Source: Rhodoflexus caldus
GTDB taxonomy: Bacteria; Bacteroidota; Bacteroidia; Cytophagales; Thermoflexibacteraceae
DNA length: 64,000 nt
NCBI RefSeq assembly: GCF_021206925.1
Contig: NZ_JAJPRF010000001.1
Coordinates: 372,001-436,000, forward strand
Direction of reading: 5' to 3'
Shown here: piece after piece, positions 17,050-26,571 of the stretch
Layout: each line of letters opens with the position of its first letter
Position numbering within the stretch: position 1 is the stretch's first letter
Position numbers and translations under genes: made by a program
Notes under the pieces: generated by a model
What the model saw: the letters and a program-made list of their open reading frames with translations, nothing else
Told to the model about the DNA's origin: nothing
The model's database searches: none

Positions 17050-18864
17050 ATGCAAAACATCCGCAACATCGCCATTATTGCCCACGTTGACCACGGCAAA
17101 ACAACTCTGGTGGATAAAATTATTCACACCTGTCAGGTCTTCCGCGAAAACCAGCAAACCGGCGAACTTATTCTGGACAACAACGATTTGGAACGCGAGC
17201 GAGGCATTACCATTGTTGCCAAAAATGTATCGGTGCGCTACAAAGGCGTAAAAATTAACATCATAGACACTCCGGGGCACGCCGACTTTGGCGGTGAGGT
17301 AGAGCGTGTGCTGAAAATGGCAGACGGCGTATTGTTGTTGGTGGATGCGTTTGAAGGGCCGATGCCGCAAACCCGCTTTGTATTGAGCAAGGCCATTGGC
17401 TTAGGATTAAAACCGATTGTAGTAATCAATAAGGTAGATAAAGAAAACTGCCGCCCCGACGAAGTGCACGAGTCGGTGTTTGACCTGATGTTTAACCTTG
17501 GCGCAACCGAAGAGCAGTTAGATTTCCAAACGCTGTACGGTTCTTCTAAGCAAGGTTGGATGAGCCACGACTGGAAGGTGAAAACAGACAGCATTTTGCC
17601 GCTGTTGGACACTATCTTGGAGGTTATTCCTCCGGCACCTGCACCCGACGGTATTCCGCAAATGCAGGTAACATCGCTGGACTATTCGGCTTACGTAGGC
17701 CGCATAGCCATCGGTCGCGTATTCCGCGGCGTGCTGCGCGAAAATACGCCGATGGCACTTTGCAAACGCGACGGCAGCATCCAGAAAGTGCGCATCAAAG
17801 AGTTGTTCGTATTTGAAGGCTTGGGTCGCGAAAAAGTGAGCGAAGTACGCGCCGGCGATATCTGCGGCGTCATTGGTCTGGAAGATTTTGAAATCGGCGA
17901 CACGCTCACCGATGCGGAAAATCCCGAGCCCTTGCCACGCATTGCCATTGACGAGCCAACCATCAGCATGGTGTTCAGCATTAACAACTCTCCTTTCTTC
18001 GGCAAAGAAGGCAAGTTTGTTACCTCACGCCACCTGCGCGACCGCCTGATGAAAGAAACCGAGAAGAACCTCGCACTGCGCGTAAAACCGACCGATTCGG
18101 AAGACCGCTTTTTAGTCTATGGTCGCGGCATTCTCCACTTGTCGGTGCTGATTGAAACCATGCGCCGCGAAGGTTACGAGTTGCAAGTAGGCCAGCCGCA
18201 GGTAGTATTTAAGGAAATTGACGGACAACGCCACGAGCCTATGGAAACATTGGTTGTGGACGTTCCCGAAGAGTTTGCCGGTAAGGTAATTGAACTGGTA
18301 ACGCAGCGCAAAGGCGAACTGCTGATTATGGAGCCCAAAGGCGACTTGCAGCATTTGGAGTTCAATATTCCGGCACGCGGCCTGATTGGCTTGCGCAGCA
18401 ATATGCTGACCGCCACACAAGGAGAAGCCATTATTTCACATCGTTTCAATGGCTACGAACCTTTCCGAGGCCCTATCCCCGAGCGCATCAACGGTTCGCT
18501 GATTTCTATGGACAACGGCCCGGGTACGGCTTATTCCATTGATAAATTGCAAGACAGAGGTATCTTCTTTGTTGACCCGGGCGAGGAAGTGTATGCAGGG
18601 CAGGTAATCGGTGAGCACAACCGCCCCAGCGACCTGATTATCAACATACAAAAAGGAAAAAAACTGACCAACATGCGCGCTTCCGGCTCCGATGATAACG
18701 TACGTATTGCCCCTAAGCGCCAGTTCTCGTTGGAGGAAGCCATGGAGTATATCCAGAAAGATGAGTATGTGGAAGTTACGCCGCTCAGTATCCGCATGAG
18801 AAAAATCATTCTGGATGAGAATGAGCGCAAACGTCAGGAAAAACGCGAACTTGAAACCGCTTAA
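17050..18864 (+). CDS. typA: Translational GTPase TypA/BipA
   Basis: A 604-residue ribosome-binding GTPase involved in 50S assembly and stress adaptation. The GTPase motifs are intact: G1 [10 protein letters not shown] (residues 10-19), G2 region ERGITI, G3 [11 protein letters not shown], and G4 NKVDK. Elongation-factor-like domains II, III and V follow, with the BipA-specific C-terminal domain containing [12 protein letters not shown] and the [17 protein letters not shown] loop. The length is typical. It has a textbook promoter. Its stop overlaps the start of the polysaccharide deacetylase (TAATG), so the two are cotranslated. Confidence 0.97.
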   Translation: MQNIRNIAIIAHVDHGKTTLVDKIIHTCQVFRENQQTGELILDNNDLERERGITIVAKNVSVRYKGVKINIIDTPGHADFGGEVERVLKMADGVLLLVDAFEGPMPQTRFVLSKAIGLGLKPIVVINKVDKENCRPDEVHESVFDLMFNLGATEEQLDFQTLYGSSKQGWMSHDWKVKTDSILPLLDTILEVIPPAPAPDGIPQMQVTSLDYSAYVGRIAIGRVFRGVLRENTPMALCKRDGSIQKVRIKELFVFEGLGREKVSEVRAGDICGVIGLEDFEIGDTLTDAENPEPLPRIAIDEPTISMVFSINNSPFFGKEGKFVTSRHLRDRLMKETEKNLALRVKPTDSEDRFLVYGRGILHLSVLIETMRREGYELQVGQPQVVFKEIDGQRHEPMETLVVDVPEEFAGKVIELVTQRKGELLIMEPKGDLQHLEFNIPARGLIGLRSNMLTATQGEAIISHRFNGYEPFRGPIPERINGSLISMDNGPGTAYSIDKLQDRGIFFVDPGEEVYAGQVIGEHNRPSDLIINIQKGKKLTNMRASGSDDNVRIAPKRQFSLEEAMEYIQKDEYVEVTPLSIRMRKIILDENERKRQEKRELETA

Positions 18865-19484
18865 TGCATATCCACAGCACGCCCGAATGGATGCACCGTT
18901 GGTTTAGCGGATTTACTTGGCGCAAACCAACCGACCGAAAGGTGCTTTATATCACCTTTGACGACGGCCCTATTACCATGACAGAGTGGATATTGGACGT
19001 GCTGCGCGATTACAACGCAAAAGCCACTTTCTTTTGTGTCGGTGAAAATGTGATGCGCAATCCGCAAATTTTTCGCCGCACGCTTGCCGAAGGGCACGCC
19101 GTAGGCAATCATACATACAATCATTTAAGCGGTTGGACAAACTCTTTTGACCGCTACATGGCCAATGCAGCCCTCTGCCTTTCCGAAATGGAGAAGCACG
19201 GGGCTGTTTGCCGTTTATTTCGCCCACCCTACGGGCGCATTACTTCGCAAAAAGCAGCAGCCCTGCGCAATCGTTACGAAATTATCATGTGGGATGTGCT
19301 TACTTGCGACTACAGCCCAAGCATTCGCCCCGAGGACTGCCTGAACAACTCTATCGCCGTTACTCGTCCCGGTTCCATTGCGGTATTCCACGACAACCTC
19401 AAAGCAGATAGAAATATCCGCTATGCCCTGCCCCGTTACTTAGCACATTTCGCCGATTTGGGTTTCACTTTTGAGGCATTGTAA
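18864..19484 (+). CDS. Polysaccharide deacetylase (NodB/CE4 family)
   Basis: A 206-residue carbohydrate esterase family 4 enzyme that removes N-acetyl groups from glycans such as peptidoglycan. Motif 1 is YITFDDGPI (catalytic and metal Asp, about residues 31-39), motif 2 HAVGNHTYNH with the HxxxH zinc ligands, and motif 3 RPPYGR. There is no signal peptide or membrane segment, unusual for an envelope deacetylase but common in Bacteroidota members. The ATG shares a base with the typA stop codon. A large inverted repeat follows the stop. Confidence 0.9.
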   Translation: MHIHSTPEWMHRWFSGFTWRKPTDRKVLYITFDDGPITMTEWILDVLRDYNAKATFFCVGENVMRNPQIFRRTLAEGHAVGNHTYNHLSGWTNSFDRYMANAALCLSEMEKHGAVCRLFRPPYGRITSQKAAALRNRYEIIMWDVLTCDYSPSIRPEDCLNNSIAVTRPGSIAVFHDNLKADRNIRYALPRYLAHFADLGFTFEAL

Positions 19485-19491
19485 TAACAGG

Positions 19492-19536
19492 TATCTGCCA
19501 AACCATTTGGGTATTGCAACATTCATTTGGCAGATA
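19492..19536. repeat. 11-bp inverted repeat between convergent genes
   Basis: TATCTGCCAAA and its exact reverse complement TTTGGCAGATA flank a 23-base spacer, in the short gap between the deacetylase and the antiporter. A nested CCAAA-CCA-TTTGG hairpin competes with it. There is no T-tract, so a simple intrinsic terminator is not evident; an mRNA-end structure serving both strands is plausible. Confidence 0.5.
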
Positions 19537-21033
19537 TTACGAGGAAAAATCGGGGATATGTACCTCATCATCGGTAAGCCCGAGGCAACGGTGGGCTTTC
19601 CCGATATTTTCCACAGTGTCGGACAAAATGATGAGTTTATCGCCGGCCTGCAACTGCGTAGAGCCATTGGGGATAATAAACTTTCCTTCGCGCTTAATCA
19701 TGGCAATAATAGCCGCATGAGGGAATTTCAAATCTACTATCTTTTTGCCTACGGCATACCCGTCGGGTGCAAGCACGGTTTCATCTATAATGGTTTTGGC
19801 CGTTTCCGAAAGGAATAAATTGAGCGGGCTGCGAGGCTTGACCTTTTCGGGTAAGGCCACACGCAGCCAGTGCGCTACAAGTGAAAGAGATGAGCCTTGT
19901 ATCAGCACAGAAGTAAGGGTAATGAAGAATACGATGTTGAAAATCATGTGCGATTTTTCAATCCCTGCCAGCATAGGGTAAGTGGCAAACACAATCGGCA
20001 CAGCACCGCGCAAACCTACCCATGAAATATACAGCCGCTTGCGAATGTGCACCCTAAAAAATACTAATGCAGCAAACACTCCCAAAGGTCGGGCAACCAA
20101 CATCAAAAACAGCGAAATGACAATACCTACGCCCATAATCGGGATGATTTGAGAAGGGAAAACCAGCAGTCCCAATGTCAGGAATAAGATAATCTGCATC
20201 AGCCACGCCAGCCCGTCAAACATCTTCATGATGGTATTCTTATGGATTAAGTCCTGATTGCCCAGATACACGGCACACAGATACACGGCCAGAAACCCGT
20301 TGCCTCCTATCAAATCGGTTGTTGAAAAGGTGAGAAACATGATTGCAATCACCAGCACGGGGTAAAGTCCTTCAAAATCCAGTTTGATGCTGTTGATTAT
20401 CCATTTGCCAAGCCGCCCGAATAACAAACCGCTGATACCGCCAAAGGTCATTTGGCGCAACAGCATAATGATGATGGAAAAAATATCGGTTGAGGGGTTT
20501 GTTACCATCCCTAAAAAGGCCAGCGTCAGCACGTAGGCCATGGGGTCGTTGCTGCCACTTTCCATTTCCAGCACAGGGCGCAGGTTGCCTTTCAGTGCCA
20601 AGTTTTTAGAGCGTAAAATAGAAAAAACGGCCGCCGCATCGGTAGATGAAACCACTGCCCCCAGCAGTAGCCCTTCGTAAATGGTAAAGTCGGTAATTTG
20701 GGTAACAAAAAGCCCTACCAAAACGGCGGTGAATAAAACGCCAATGGTTGAAAGAGAGATGCCTTGCCAAAGCACAGGGCGAATGGCTTTCCAGTCGGTA
20801 TCCAGCCCGCCGGAGAACAAGATGAAGCAGAGCGATACAATGCCGATAAACTGCGCCACGCGGGCATCGTCAAAATAGATGCCGCCGATAGATTCCGAGC
20901 CTGCCAGCATACCAATCAGCAAAAACAACAACAAAGTAGGTATGCCTAATTTGAAAGAGGTTTTGCCTGCCAAAATGCTGATAAGCAGCAAGACAGCGCT
21001 AATCAACAAGCTGTTTTCTATGGTGAAGTTCAT
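19537..21033 (-). CDS. K+/H+ antiporter, CPA1 (NhaP2/CvrA type) with RCK_C domain
   Basis: A 498-residue inner-membrane protein with about 12-13 hydrophobic segments up to residue 400, including the ion-site region SSTDAAAVFSILRS (residues near 130) and MESGSNDPMAYVLTLAF, both characteristic of CPA1 antiporters. Residues 410-490 form a TrkA-C/RCK_C domain (FPHAAIIAMIKREGKFIIP) that usually senses a ligand and gates transport. It exchanges K+ (perhaps Na+) for protons. It is probably monocistronic. Confidence 0.9.
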   Translation of the reverse strand: MNFTIENSLLISAVLLLISILAGKTSFKLGIPTLLLFLLIGMLAGSESIGGIYFDDARVAQFIGIVSLCFILFSGGLDTDWKAIRPVLWQGISLSTIGVLFTAVLVGLFVTQITDFTIYEGLLLGAVVSSTDAAAVFSILRSKNLALKGNLRPVLEMESGSNDPMAYVLTLAFLGMVTNPSTDIFSIIIMLLRQMTFGGISGLLFGRLGKWIINSIKLDFEGLYPVLVIAIMFLTFSTTDLIGGNGFLAVYLCAVYLGNQDLIHKNTIMKMFDGLAWLMQIILFLTLGLLVFPSQIIPIMGVGIVISLFLMLVARPLGVFAALVFFRVHIRKRLYISWVGLRGAVPIVFATYPMLAGIEKSHMIFNIVFFITLTSVLIQGSSLSLVAHWLRVALPEKVKPRSPLNLFLSETAKTIIDETVLAPDGYAVGKKIVDLKFPHAAIIAMIKREGKFIIPNGSTQLQAGDKLIILSDTVENIGKAHRCLGLTDDEVHIPDFSS

Positions 21034-21115
21034 GGTCTATCGGAATTATCGGTGAAAATAAAATTGCATGGCAAAAGTTATGTTTTGCCATGCAATTAGA
21101 CGAATGTAACCAAAA

Positions 21116-22783
21116 TTATTTACCCAATATTTTGCGGAATCGGGCAGGGTCTTTAAACAGTGCAAGTGCTGCCTGAATATCGGGGTCGTCGTCAAAAGAG
21201 GCTTCCATGCTGCCTTTTTCCAGATAGTAGCGCGAAACAATTTCACGCTCGAGCAATTCGGCAATTTCGGATTTGAATTTGATTAAATCTTGTTCTTTGT
21301 TGTGCGAAACTTTGCTGCGCAAATTGTCCAACTGTGGCTTAATGTCTTCATAATATTTTTCGGCTTTCGCGGTTTTGGCCAATTCGTCAATGGTTTTTTC
21401 TACTTGTGTGGTGTAGTCATAGTCTTTACCGGCAAGCCATTTAACAAAGTCGCCATATGCGGCATCTGTTAGCTTGAAGTTTCGCGGAGAAGGAAGCGTA
21501 GGGTTCTTCTGACGATAGAAGGAAGCATAATCAAAGATAAACCCTTTGTTGAGCAGGCTACGTGTAATGGGAGCGTAGTTGGGCTTTTCTACCTCTACAT
21601 CGGGTTTTACGCCGCCGCCATCGTAAACGGTGCGTCCGCCCGCTGTTTTAAATTCCCTGCGCAACGAATCGGGTATTTTACCCACGCTGCCGTCGGGGTT
21701 GCGGTGGCTGTAATCAATGGCCTGAATGCACCTGCCGCTTGGGATGTAGTATTTGGCAACGGTTACTTTCAGTTTTGAATTATGAGAAAGGGAGCGCGTA
21801 GCCTGCACCAAGCCTTTACCGAAACTGTTTTGCCCTACAATTACGCCTCGGTCATAGTCCTGAATCACGCCGGAAACAATTTCTGCTGCCGATGCGCTGG
21901 TGCTGCTGGTCAGTACGATTAACGGAATCTCCGTATCGTCGGGGTTGTTAAGGGCAACATAGGTTTTGTTCCATTCTTTCACCTTGCCTTTGGTGCTTAC
22001 TACATCCTTTCCTTTGGGAACAAATATATTGGATACGTTCACCGCCTCGCTCAAAAGCCCTCCGGGGTTGCCGCGCAAGTCCAAAATGATGTTTTTGGCT
22101 CCCTGCTCTTTGAGTTTATTCAATGCATCCCGCACCTCCTTGCCTGCATTCTGCGTAAAGTCAGACAACTGAATCATGCCGACTTCGGGCGTAACCATGC
22201 CGTAGTAAGGCACATTGGAAATGGTAATTTTTTCACGCTTAATGGCAAATTCCAGCGGCTTATCTACTCCTACGCGTCTGATGGCAAGTTTGATGGTGGT
22301 ACCTGCCTGACCTTTGAGCAGTTGGCTTACTTCTTCGCTGTCCTTGTTTTCAATATTGATGTCATCAATTTTGATGATTTCGTCGCCAATGAGCAAGCCT
22401 GCTTTGTGGGCAGGAAATCCTTCCATCGGCATCATGATAACGGCTTTTTCTTTTTTGGTAACAGGGTCTGTTCGCGTGCCTACGTTAGCGCCAATGCCGC
22501 CGTATTGCCCTGTGGTCATTACGCGGTAGTCTTCTATCTGTTCTTCGGGGATGTAGTTGGTGTAAGGGTCTAAGTTGTTGAGCATAGACTCTATACCCTG
22601 TTGAATGAGTTCCTGCGGGCTGACCTCGTCCACATAAAACATGTTGATTTCCTTGAACAGACTGGCAAATATTTCAAGGTTTTTGGCTATCTCAAAATAT
22701 TTTTCGTCGGGATTGGTAAAGGCGAATGTTAGCACCAAAAGAGAGCCGACACCTGCGAAGATGGCTTTTTTGCGAATACTCAT
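21116..22783 (-). CDS. S41 family C-terminal processing peptidase
   Basis: A 555-residue CtpA/Prc-type protease. Residues 1-22 are a signal anchor (KKAIFAGVGSLLVLTFAF). A PDZ domain runs from about 80 to 175 (GGIGANVG; GLLIGDEIIKID). The S41 core has STSASAAEIVSG with the nucleophilic Ser and NSFGKGLVQ with the general-base Lys. The C-terminal part is a charged, helical extension (EKTIDELAKTAKAEKYYEDI). Such proteases cut periplasmic proteins at their C-termini. The ATG at MSIRKK is preferred over an in-frame TTG two codons earlier. The 232-base upstream gap holds an ATCCGC-type repeat cluster. Confidence 0.93.
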   Translation of the reverse strand: MSIRKKAIFAGVGSLLVLTFAFTNPDEKYFEIAKNLEIFASLFKEINMFYVDEVSPQELIQQGIESMLNNLDPYTNYIPEEQIEDYRVMTTGQYGGIGANVGTRTDPVTKKEKAVIMMPMEGFPAHKAGLLIGDEIIKIDDINIENKDSEEVSQLLKGQAGTTIKLAIRRVGVDKPLEFAIKREKITISNVPYYGMVTPEVGMIQLSDFTQNAGKEVRDALNKLKEQGAKNIILDLRGNPGGLLSEAVNVSNIFVPKGKDVVSTKGKVKEWNKTYVALNNPDDTEIPLIVLTSSTSASAAEIVSGVIQDYDRGVIVGQNSFGKGLVQATRSLSHNSKLKVTVAKYYIPSGRCIQAIDYSHRNPDGSVGKIPDSLRREFKTAGGRTVYDGGGVKPDVEVEKPNYAPITRSLLNKGFIFDYASFYRQKNPTLPSPRNFKLTDAAYGDFVKWLAGKDYDYTTQVEKTIDELAKTAKAEKYYEDIKPQLDNLRSKVSHNKEQDLIKFKSEIAELLEREIVSRYYLEKGSMEASFDDDPDIQAALALFKDPARFRKILGK

Positions 22784-22877
22784 AAGCAATTCATATTGAG
22801 AATAAGCGATTTAAGAAGCAAGTAGTAGCTTACACAGTTATTCAGTAAACAAGCAAAACAAAACAGCATGTCAGTAT

Positions 22878-22957
22878 TCGGATTTACGATTTCGGATTGA
22901 AGAAATCCGCGAAAACCATATCTCATCCGCAACAATCCGCGTACTTGTGTCATGCGT
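22878..22957. repeat. ATCCGC/GCGGAT-rich interspersed element, copy 1
   Basis: The stretch contains TCGGATTT, TTTCGGATT, AAATCCGCG, CATCCGC and AATCCGCG in close succession. Related words recur in three other gaps of the window (around 38257, 61545 and 63550). It fills most of the gap between the S41 peptidase and the esterase; nothing else was seen there. Confidence 0.5.
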
Positions 22958-23015
22958 TTTTAATTGCTCAACTGCTTGCAATCTTTTTACAGAACGCAAA
23001 AAGGCTGAGATTAGT

Positions 23016-23903
23016 TTAGCGGCGGAAACTTTGTCCGACAAACTTTAATCCTTCAATCAGATAAGTGCGCCAGTAAGTCCATGTATGAGCGCCGTCGTGT
23101 ATGCGGTATTCATGCGGAATGTTCATATCGCGCATGGTGGTGTGCAGTGCATCGTTGCCTTTGTAAAGAAAGTCATCGTCGCCGCAGTCAATGTACCACC
23201 GCACCGATTTGAGCTTTTCGGCAGGAACGGTTTTCATCAAGTCCAACACACTGTATTTGCGCCAATGGTCAGTCAGGCGTTCTTTGCCTTCGCCCGGCCC
23301 GTAAATCCACGCAAAAGTCTGGTCATAGCGGTCTTTGGGTGCGTCAATGGCCTCTTGGTCGGTGAATACCGCTGCACTGAAAGCAGCTACGGCAGCAAAA
23401 AGTTCCGTGTTTTTGGCTGCCAAATGCAATGAGCCGTAGCCCCCCATGGAAAGCCCCGCAATGGCGCGAAATTCTTTTTGTGTGCGGGTGCGATAGGTGG
23501 CATCAATAAAAGGAATCAGTTCTTTGATGAACATGTCCTCGTAGCGGTTTTTGCCTTGGTAGTCGTTGGCGTACCAATCGTTGCGTCCGTCGGGCATGAC
23601 GATAATCATTGGCGGTATTTCGCCGGCAGCTATTGCCTTGTCTGCCGTATGGTTGGCTTCACCAAATTGTACCCAGTCCGTATCGTTGCCGGTGTAGCCG
23701 TGCAGCAAATACAATACAGGGTAGCGCCTTTGCGAGGTAGCATAATCAGGCGGCAGATAGAGTGTGTACTTCACATCGCGCCCCAAAATTTTGCTGTTCA
23801 TTTTGAGACTTTCCAAAACTTGCCCGTTTTGGGCAGATGCAGTCGTAGGAACAACAGCAAACCAGAAAAGGATTGCTCCAATCAGTGTGTGTAATTTTTT
23901 CAT
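23016..23903 (-). CDS. Secreted esterase (esterase D / FrmB-like family)
   Basis: A 295-residue alpha/beta hydrolase with a signal peptide at residues 1-24 (ending TTASA). YLLHGYTGNDTDW forms the oxyanion region, GLSMGGYGSLHLA contains the nucleophilic Ser, and CGDDDFLY and HDGAHTWTYW place the Asp and His. This matches the putative esterase family (PF00756) that includes feruloyl esterases and S-formylglutathione hydrolase. Being exported, it likely acts on esters of polysaccharides or other extracellular substrates; the substrate is not deducible. It has no clear operon partner. Confidence 0.88.
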   Translation of the reverse strand: MKKLHTLIGAILFWFAVVPTTASAQNGQVLESLKMNSKILGRDVKYTLYLPPDYATSQRRYPVLYLLHGYTGNDTDWVQFGEANHTADKAIAAGEIPPMIIVMPDGRNDWYANDYQGKNRYEDMFIKELIPFIDATYRTRTQKEFRAIAGLSMGGYGSLHLAAKNTELFAAVAAFSAAVFTDQEAIDAPKDRYDQTFAWIYGPGEGKERLTDHWRKYSVLDLMKTVPAEKLKSVRWYIDCGDDDFLYKGNDALHTTMRDMNIPHEYRIHDGAHTWTYWRTYLIEGLKFVGQSFRR

Positions 23904-23941
23904 ATCGCAGTTTTTATCCTGCGAAAGATAAGCAAGAATGG

Positions 23942-24193
23942 TTAATTTTTCTCACGGTCTTTCATGCTCATATAGCGGCTGCGACAAACAACAGCCTCTC
24001 CGAAGACCGAAAGCCCCGCATTGAATACTGCCAAACTGAAAGTTCCGTACAGAAACCAATCCCAAAAATCGGCTTGGGCATACTTGCGCATGGCTGCCTC
24101 CCCAAAAAGGCTCAACCCCAGCCCGATGAGTACTAACCCCAGCGGCGCCATGAGCAACCATTTGCGATACAGTTGGCGGGCAAGCGGATTCAT
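23942..24193 (-). CDS. Small two-helix membrane protein
   Basis: An 83-residue protein with two hydrophobic segments (LLMAPLGLVLIGLGLSLFG, about 13-31, and FLYGTFSLAVFNAGLSVFGE, about 47-66) and a basic, charged C-terminus (SMKDREKN). No family function is recognised. It is six bases downstream of purS on the same strand, so it probably belongs to the pssA-purS transcript. The repeated LSxFGEA motif after each helix suggests an internal duplication. Confidence 0.65.
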   Translation of the reverse strand: MNPLARQLYRKWLLMAPLGLVLIGLGLSLFGEAAMRKYAQADFWDWFLYGTFSLAVFNAGLSVFGEAVVCRSRYMSMKDREKN

Positions 24194-24199
24194 CGTTGT

Positions 24200-24451
24200 T
24201 TAAGCAGGAAAAATTCGGTAGCTGTAATCTTCCATAATCAGGTTGGCAAGCAGCTTTTGGCAGGTCATCTCAACTTCTTCGCGGGCTGCCGCCTCATCGG
24301 CCACATCCAACTCCATGCGGATGTTTTTCCCGATACGTACATCGGCTACATTCTGAATCCCCAGATTTTTCAAGCCCAGCAATACGGCTTTGCCTTGTGG
24401 GTCTAAAATCTCTTTCTGTGGCATTACCTGAATTTCAGCGATAAATTTCAT
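24200..24451 (-). CDS. purS: Phosphoribosylformylglycinamidine synthase subunit PurS
   Basis: An 83-residue protein with the PurS beta-alpha-beta-beta-alpha-beta pattern: FIAEIQVMPQKEILDPQGKA, then VADVRIGKNIRMEL, and the ending MEDYSYRIFPA. PurS bridges PurL and PurQ in the third step of de novo purine synthesis in organisms with the three-subunit enzyme. Neither purL nor purQ is nearby. Its ATG overlaps the pssA stop by four bases (ATGA), an unexpected coupling of purine and phospholipid synthesis. Confidence 0.92.
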   Translation of the reverse strand: MKFIAEIQVMPQKEILDPQGKAVLLGLKNLGIQNVADVRIGKNIRMELDVADEAAAREEVEMTCQKLLANLIMEDYSYRIFPA

Positions 24452-25125
24452 GAGGCAATTTTTTTGATGATGGAAAGACCGATGTAAATAAGAATAATCA
24501 GCGGTATGGCTGCAAATTTAAAAGTAAAAAGCAAAACAAGCCCTGCCAACAACAGGATGTATTGAAATTTGTATTGTTGCCAGTTCCATCCTTTAAATTT
24601 AAGTGCCAGCAGCGGCAGTTCTGCCACTAACAGCAACGACATCACCACCGCCACTGTCGCCAAAACAGGCAGGCCGAGCAAGGCAGGGAAGTGTGCGCCT
24701 GCAAACGGCAATGCGCTGATAAGCAAGGCATTGGCAGGCGTAGGTACGCCAATGAACGAATCGCTTTGACGCGGGTCTATATTGAATTTGGCAAGCCGCA
24801 GCGCAGAGAATGCGGGCACGAGCATCGCCAAATATGCCCATTCGCCGCCTTGTGCCTCGTTCATCAGGCGGAACAGGATGAAGCCGGGCAGTACGCCAAA
24901 ACTCACCACGTCGGCCAGCGAATCCAACTGTTTGCCCAATTCGCCTTGTACGTTGAGCAGGCGAGCCGCAAAGCCATCGGCAAAATCAAAAAGTGCAGCA
25001 ATGTAAATAAAATAAGCAGCCCACTCCAATGAACCCTGAAAAACCGAAATAATGCCCAAACATCCGCAGATTAAATTGGTGCAGGTCAGTGCGTTAGGAA
25101 TTTGTTGTTTGATTTGTTCAATCAT
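24448..25125 (-). CDS. pssA: CDP-diacylglycerol--serine O-phosphatidyltransferase
   Basis: A 225-residue integral membrane CDP-alcohol phosphatidyltransferase making phosphatidylserine, the precursor of phosphatidylethanolamine. The signature DG-xx-AR-x8-G-x3-D-x3-D is visible as DGFAARLLNVQGELGKQLD followed by SLAD (about residues 50-72). Six or so hydrophobic segments follow the family plan. The ATG at MIEQIKQQIPNALTC is chosen; an upstream in-frame TTG gives an atypical extension. No psd gene is adjacent. It is divergent from the papain-like peptidase. Confidence 0.93.
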   Translation of the reverse strand: MIEQIKQQIPNALTCTNLICGCLGIISVFQGSLEWAAYFIYIAALFDFADGFAARLLNVQGELGKQLDSLADVVSFGVLPGFILFRLMNEAQGGEWAYLAMLVPAFSALRLAKFNIDPRQSDSFIGVPTPANALLISALPFAGAHFPALLGLPVLATVAVVMSLLLVAELPLLALKFKGWNWQQYKFQYILLLAGLVLLFTFKFAAIPLIILIYIGLSIIKKIAS

Positions 25126-25188
25126 ATTCGGCACGTTATTTTCGGGCAAATTACAGATAGTTCGTACAACCCTCCAAATTTACCCGTT

Positions 25189-26571
25189 ATGAAACTGTTC
25201 AATCACCTGACATATCGCAGCGTGCTGATGCTGCTTCTACTCAGTCAGCCGCTTGCGGCACAAGAGCGTATTGCCGGCTGTTTATACGACCCCGCCAAAG
25301 CCGATAGCGTCCCGATGGCGGTGGAATTAGTGCGCGGCAACTATATTGTGCCTGTTACCGCCTCGCTGAAAAAATATTGTCCTACGCCACAAGACCAAGC
25401 AAATACGGGCACTTGTACCGCATGGGCAACTGCTTATGCCGCACGCACCATCCTGATGGTGCAGCGGAGAAACATATCCAACGCTACGCTGGTCAATCAG
25501 ACTGCCTTTTCCCCTTCGTTTATCTACAATCAAATCCGACGCGACCAAGGCTGCATCAAGGGCACATTTCTGGTGGATGCACTGTTTACGCTCAAATCGG
25601 TGGGGGCGGTGCTGCACAGCGACTTTGGCTTTGATTGCAGCAAGCAGGTTTCTTTTGACTACAAACTGCGTGCGCGCAGCAATGCAATTCAGGACTACCG
25701 CAAGTTATTTAACGCCAACGAAACAGCAGACCGCAGCAATATTATCAGGTACGTGAAAAAGGCATTGGCAGAAGGTAAACCTGTGGTTACTACCATTCGC
25801 TATCTGCGGTCTTTGGACAATGCCAAAGGGTTGTGGTCGCCGCTGCCATATGAAAACAGCAGCTATTACCACGCTGTAACGATTGTGGGATATGATGACA
25901 ACCGCTACGGCGGCGCATTGGAAATTATGAACAGTTGGGGCACGGCATGGGGCAACGACGGTTTTATCTGGGTAAAATATGAAGACTTTCAGCGCATATG
26001 CATGGAAGCCTACGAAATGGTGGATTTCCCCACAGAAAAGCCCTTGTTGCGGGAGACTTTCGGGGCTAACATAGTACTTAAACAAAGCACGGGCAGCACC
26101 ATGGAGATAGGCGGCACCGGCGGACATTATCGCACCAACCAGACCTATCAGGCCGGTACGCGCTTCCAGATACAGGTAGCCAACCGCGAGCAAATGTACT
26201 TTTATGCTTTTGGTTTGGACATTAATAACGAGTGTACGCAGCTTTTCCCAAGCAACAGCAATCAAAGTCCGCTGTTGAGCTATGAGCACTCCAATATCAT
26301 TCTGCCAAGCGAAGGCGAACATATCATCATGGACAACGCCGTGGGCAATGAATATTTGTGCATGATTTACAGCAGTACGCCTGTAAATTTATGGGGCGTT
26401 ATGCAGCGCGTAAAGCAACTGAAAGGGCTGCCGATGGAACGACTGAAACAAGCGCTTCGGGAGTACAACCTCCTCACCGACGTTGTCAATTATCGCTACT
26501 CAACTGCCGATTTCTCGGCGTTAGGTACGGCAAAAGCCGTTCCGATGGTGATAGAAATCAGAAGGCCTTAA
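25189..26571 (+). CDS. Secreted papain-like (C1) cysteine peptidase with DUF4384-like domain
   Basis: A 460-residue exported protein. The signal peptide covers residues 1-24 (cleavage after PLAAQ). The peptidase domain has Gln70, the nucleophile Cys76 in TGTCTAWA, His228 in YYHAVTIVGYDD and Asn248 in IMNSWGTAWGNDGF, the complete papain catalytic set. No propeptide of classic length precedes Cys76. The C-terminal part (about 320-420) resembles DUF4384 with repeated beta strands (YFYAFGLDINNECTQLFP, NSNQSPLLSYE), a domain often fused to bacterial caspase-like and C1 peptidases. It is likely a periplasmic or surface protease. The ATG at MKLFNHL is preferred since it creates the signal peptide. 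Its last bases overlap the convergent hydrolase gene. Confidence 0.88.
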   Translation: MKLFNHLTYRSVLMLLLLSQPLAAQERIAGCLYDPAKADSVPMAVELVRGNYIVPVTASLKKYCPTPQDQANTGTCTAWATAYAARTILMVQRRNISNATLVNQTAFSPSFIYNQIRRDQGCIKGTFLVDALFTLKSVGAVLHSDFGFDCSKQVSFDYKLRARSNAIQDYRKLFNANETADRSNIIRYVKKALAEGKPVVTTIRYLRSLDNAKGLWSPLPYENSSYYHAVTIVGYDDNRYGGALEIMNSWGTAWGNDGFIWVKYEDFQRICMEAYEMVDFPTEKPLLRETFGANIVLKQSTGSTMEIGGTGGHYRTNQTYQAGTRFQIQVANREQMYFYAFGLDINNECTQLFPSNSNQSPLLSYEHSNIILPSEGEHIIMDNAVGNEYLCMIYSSTPVNLWGVMQRVKQLKGLPMERLKQALREYNLLTDVVNYRYSTADFSALGTAKAVPMVIEIRRP

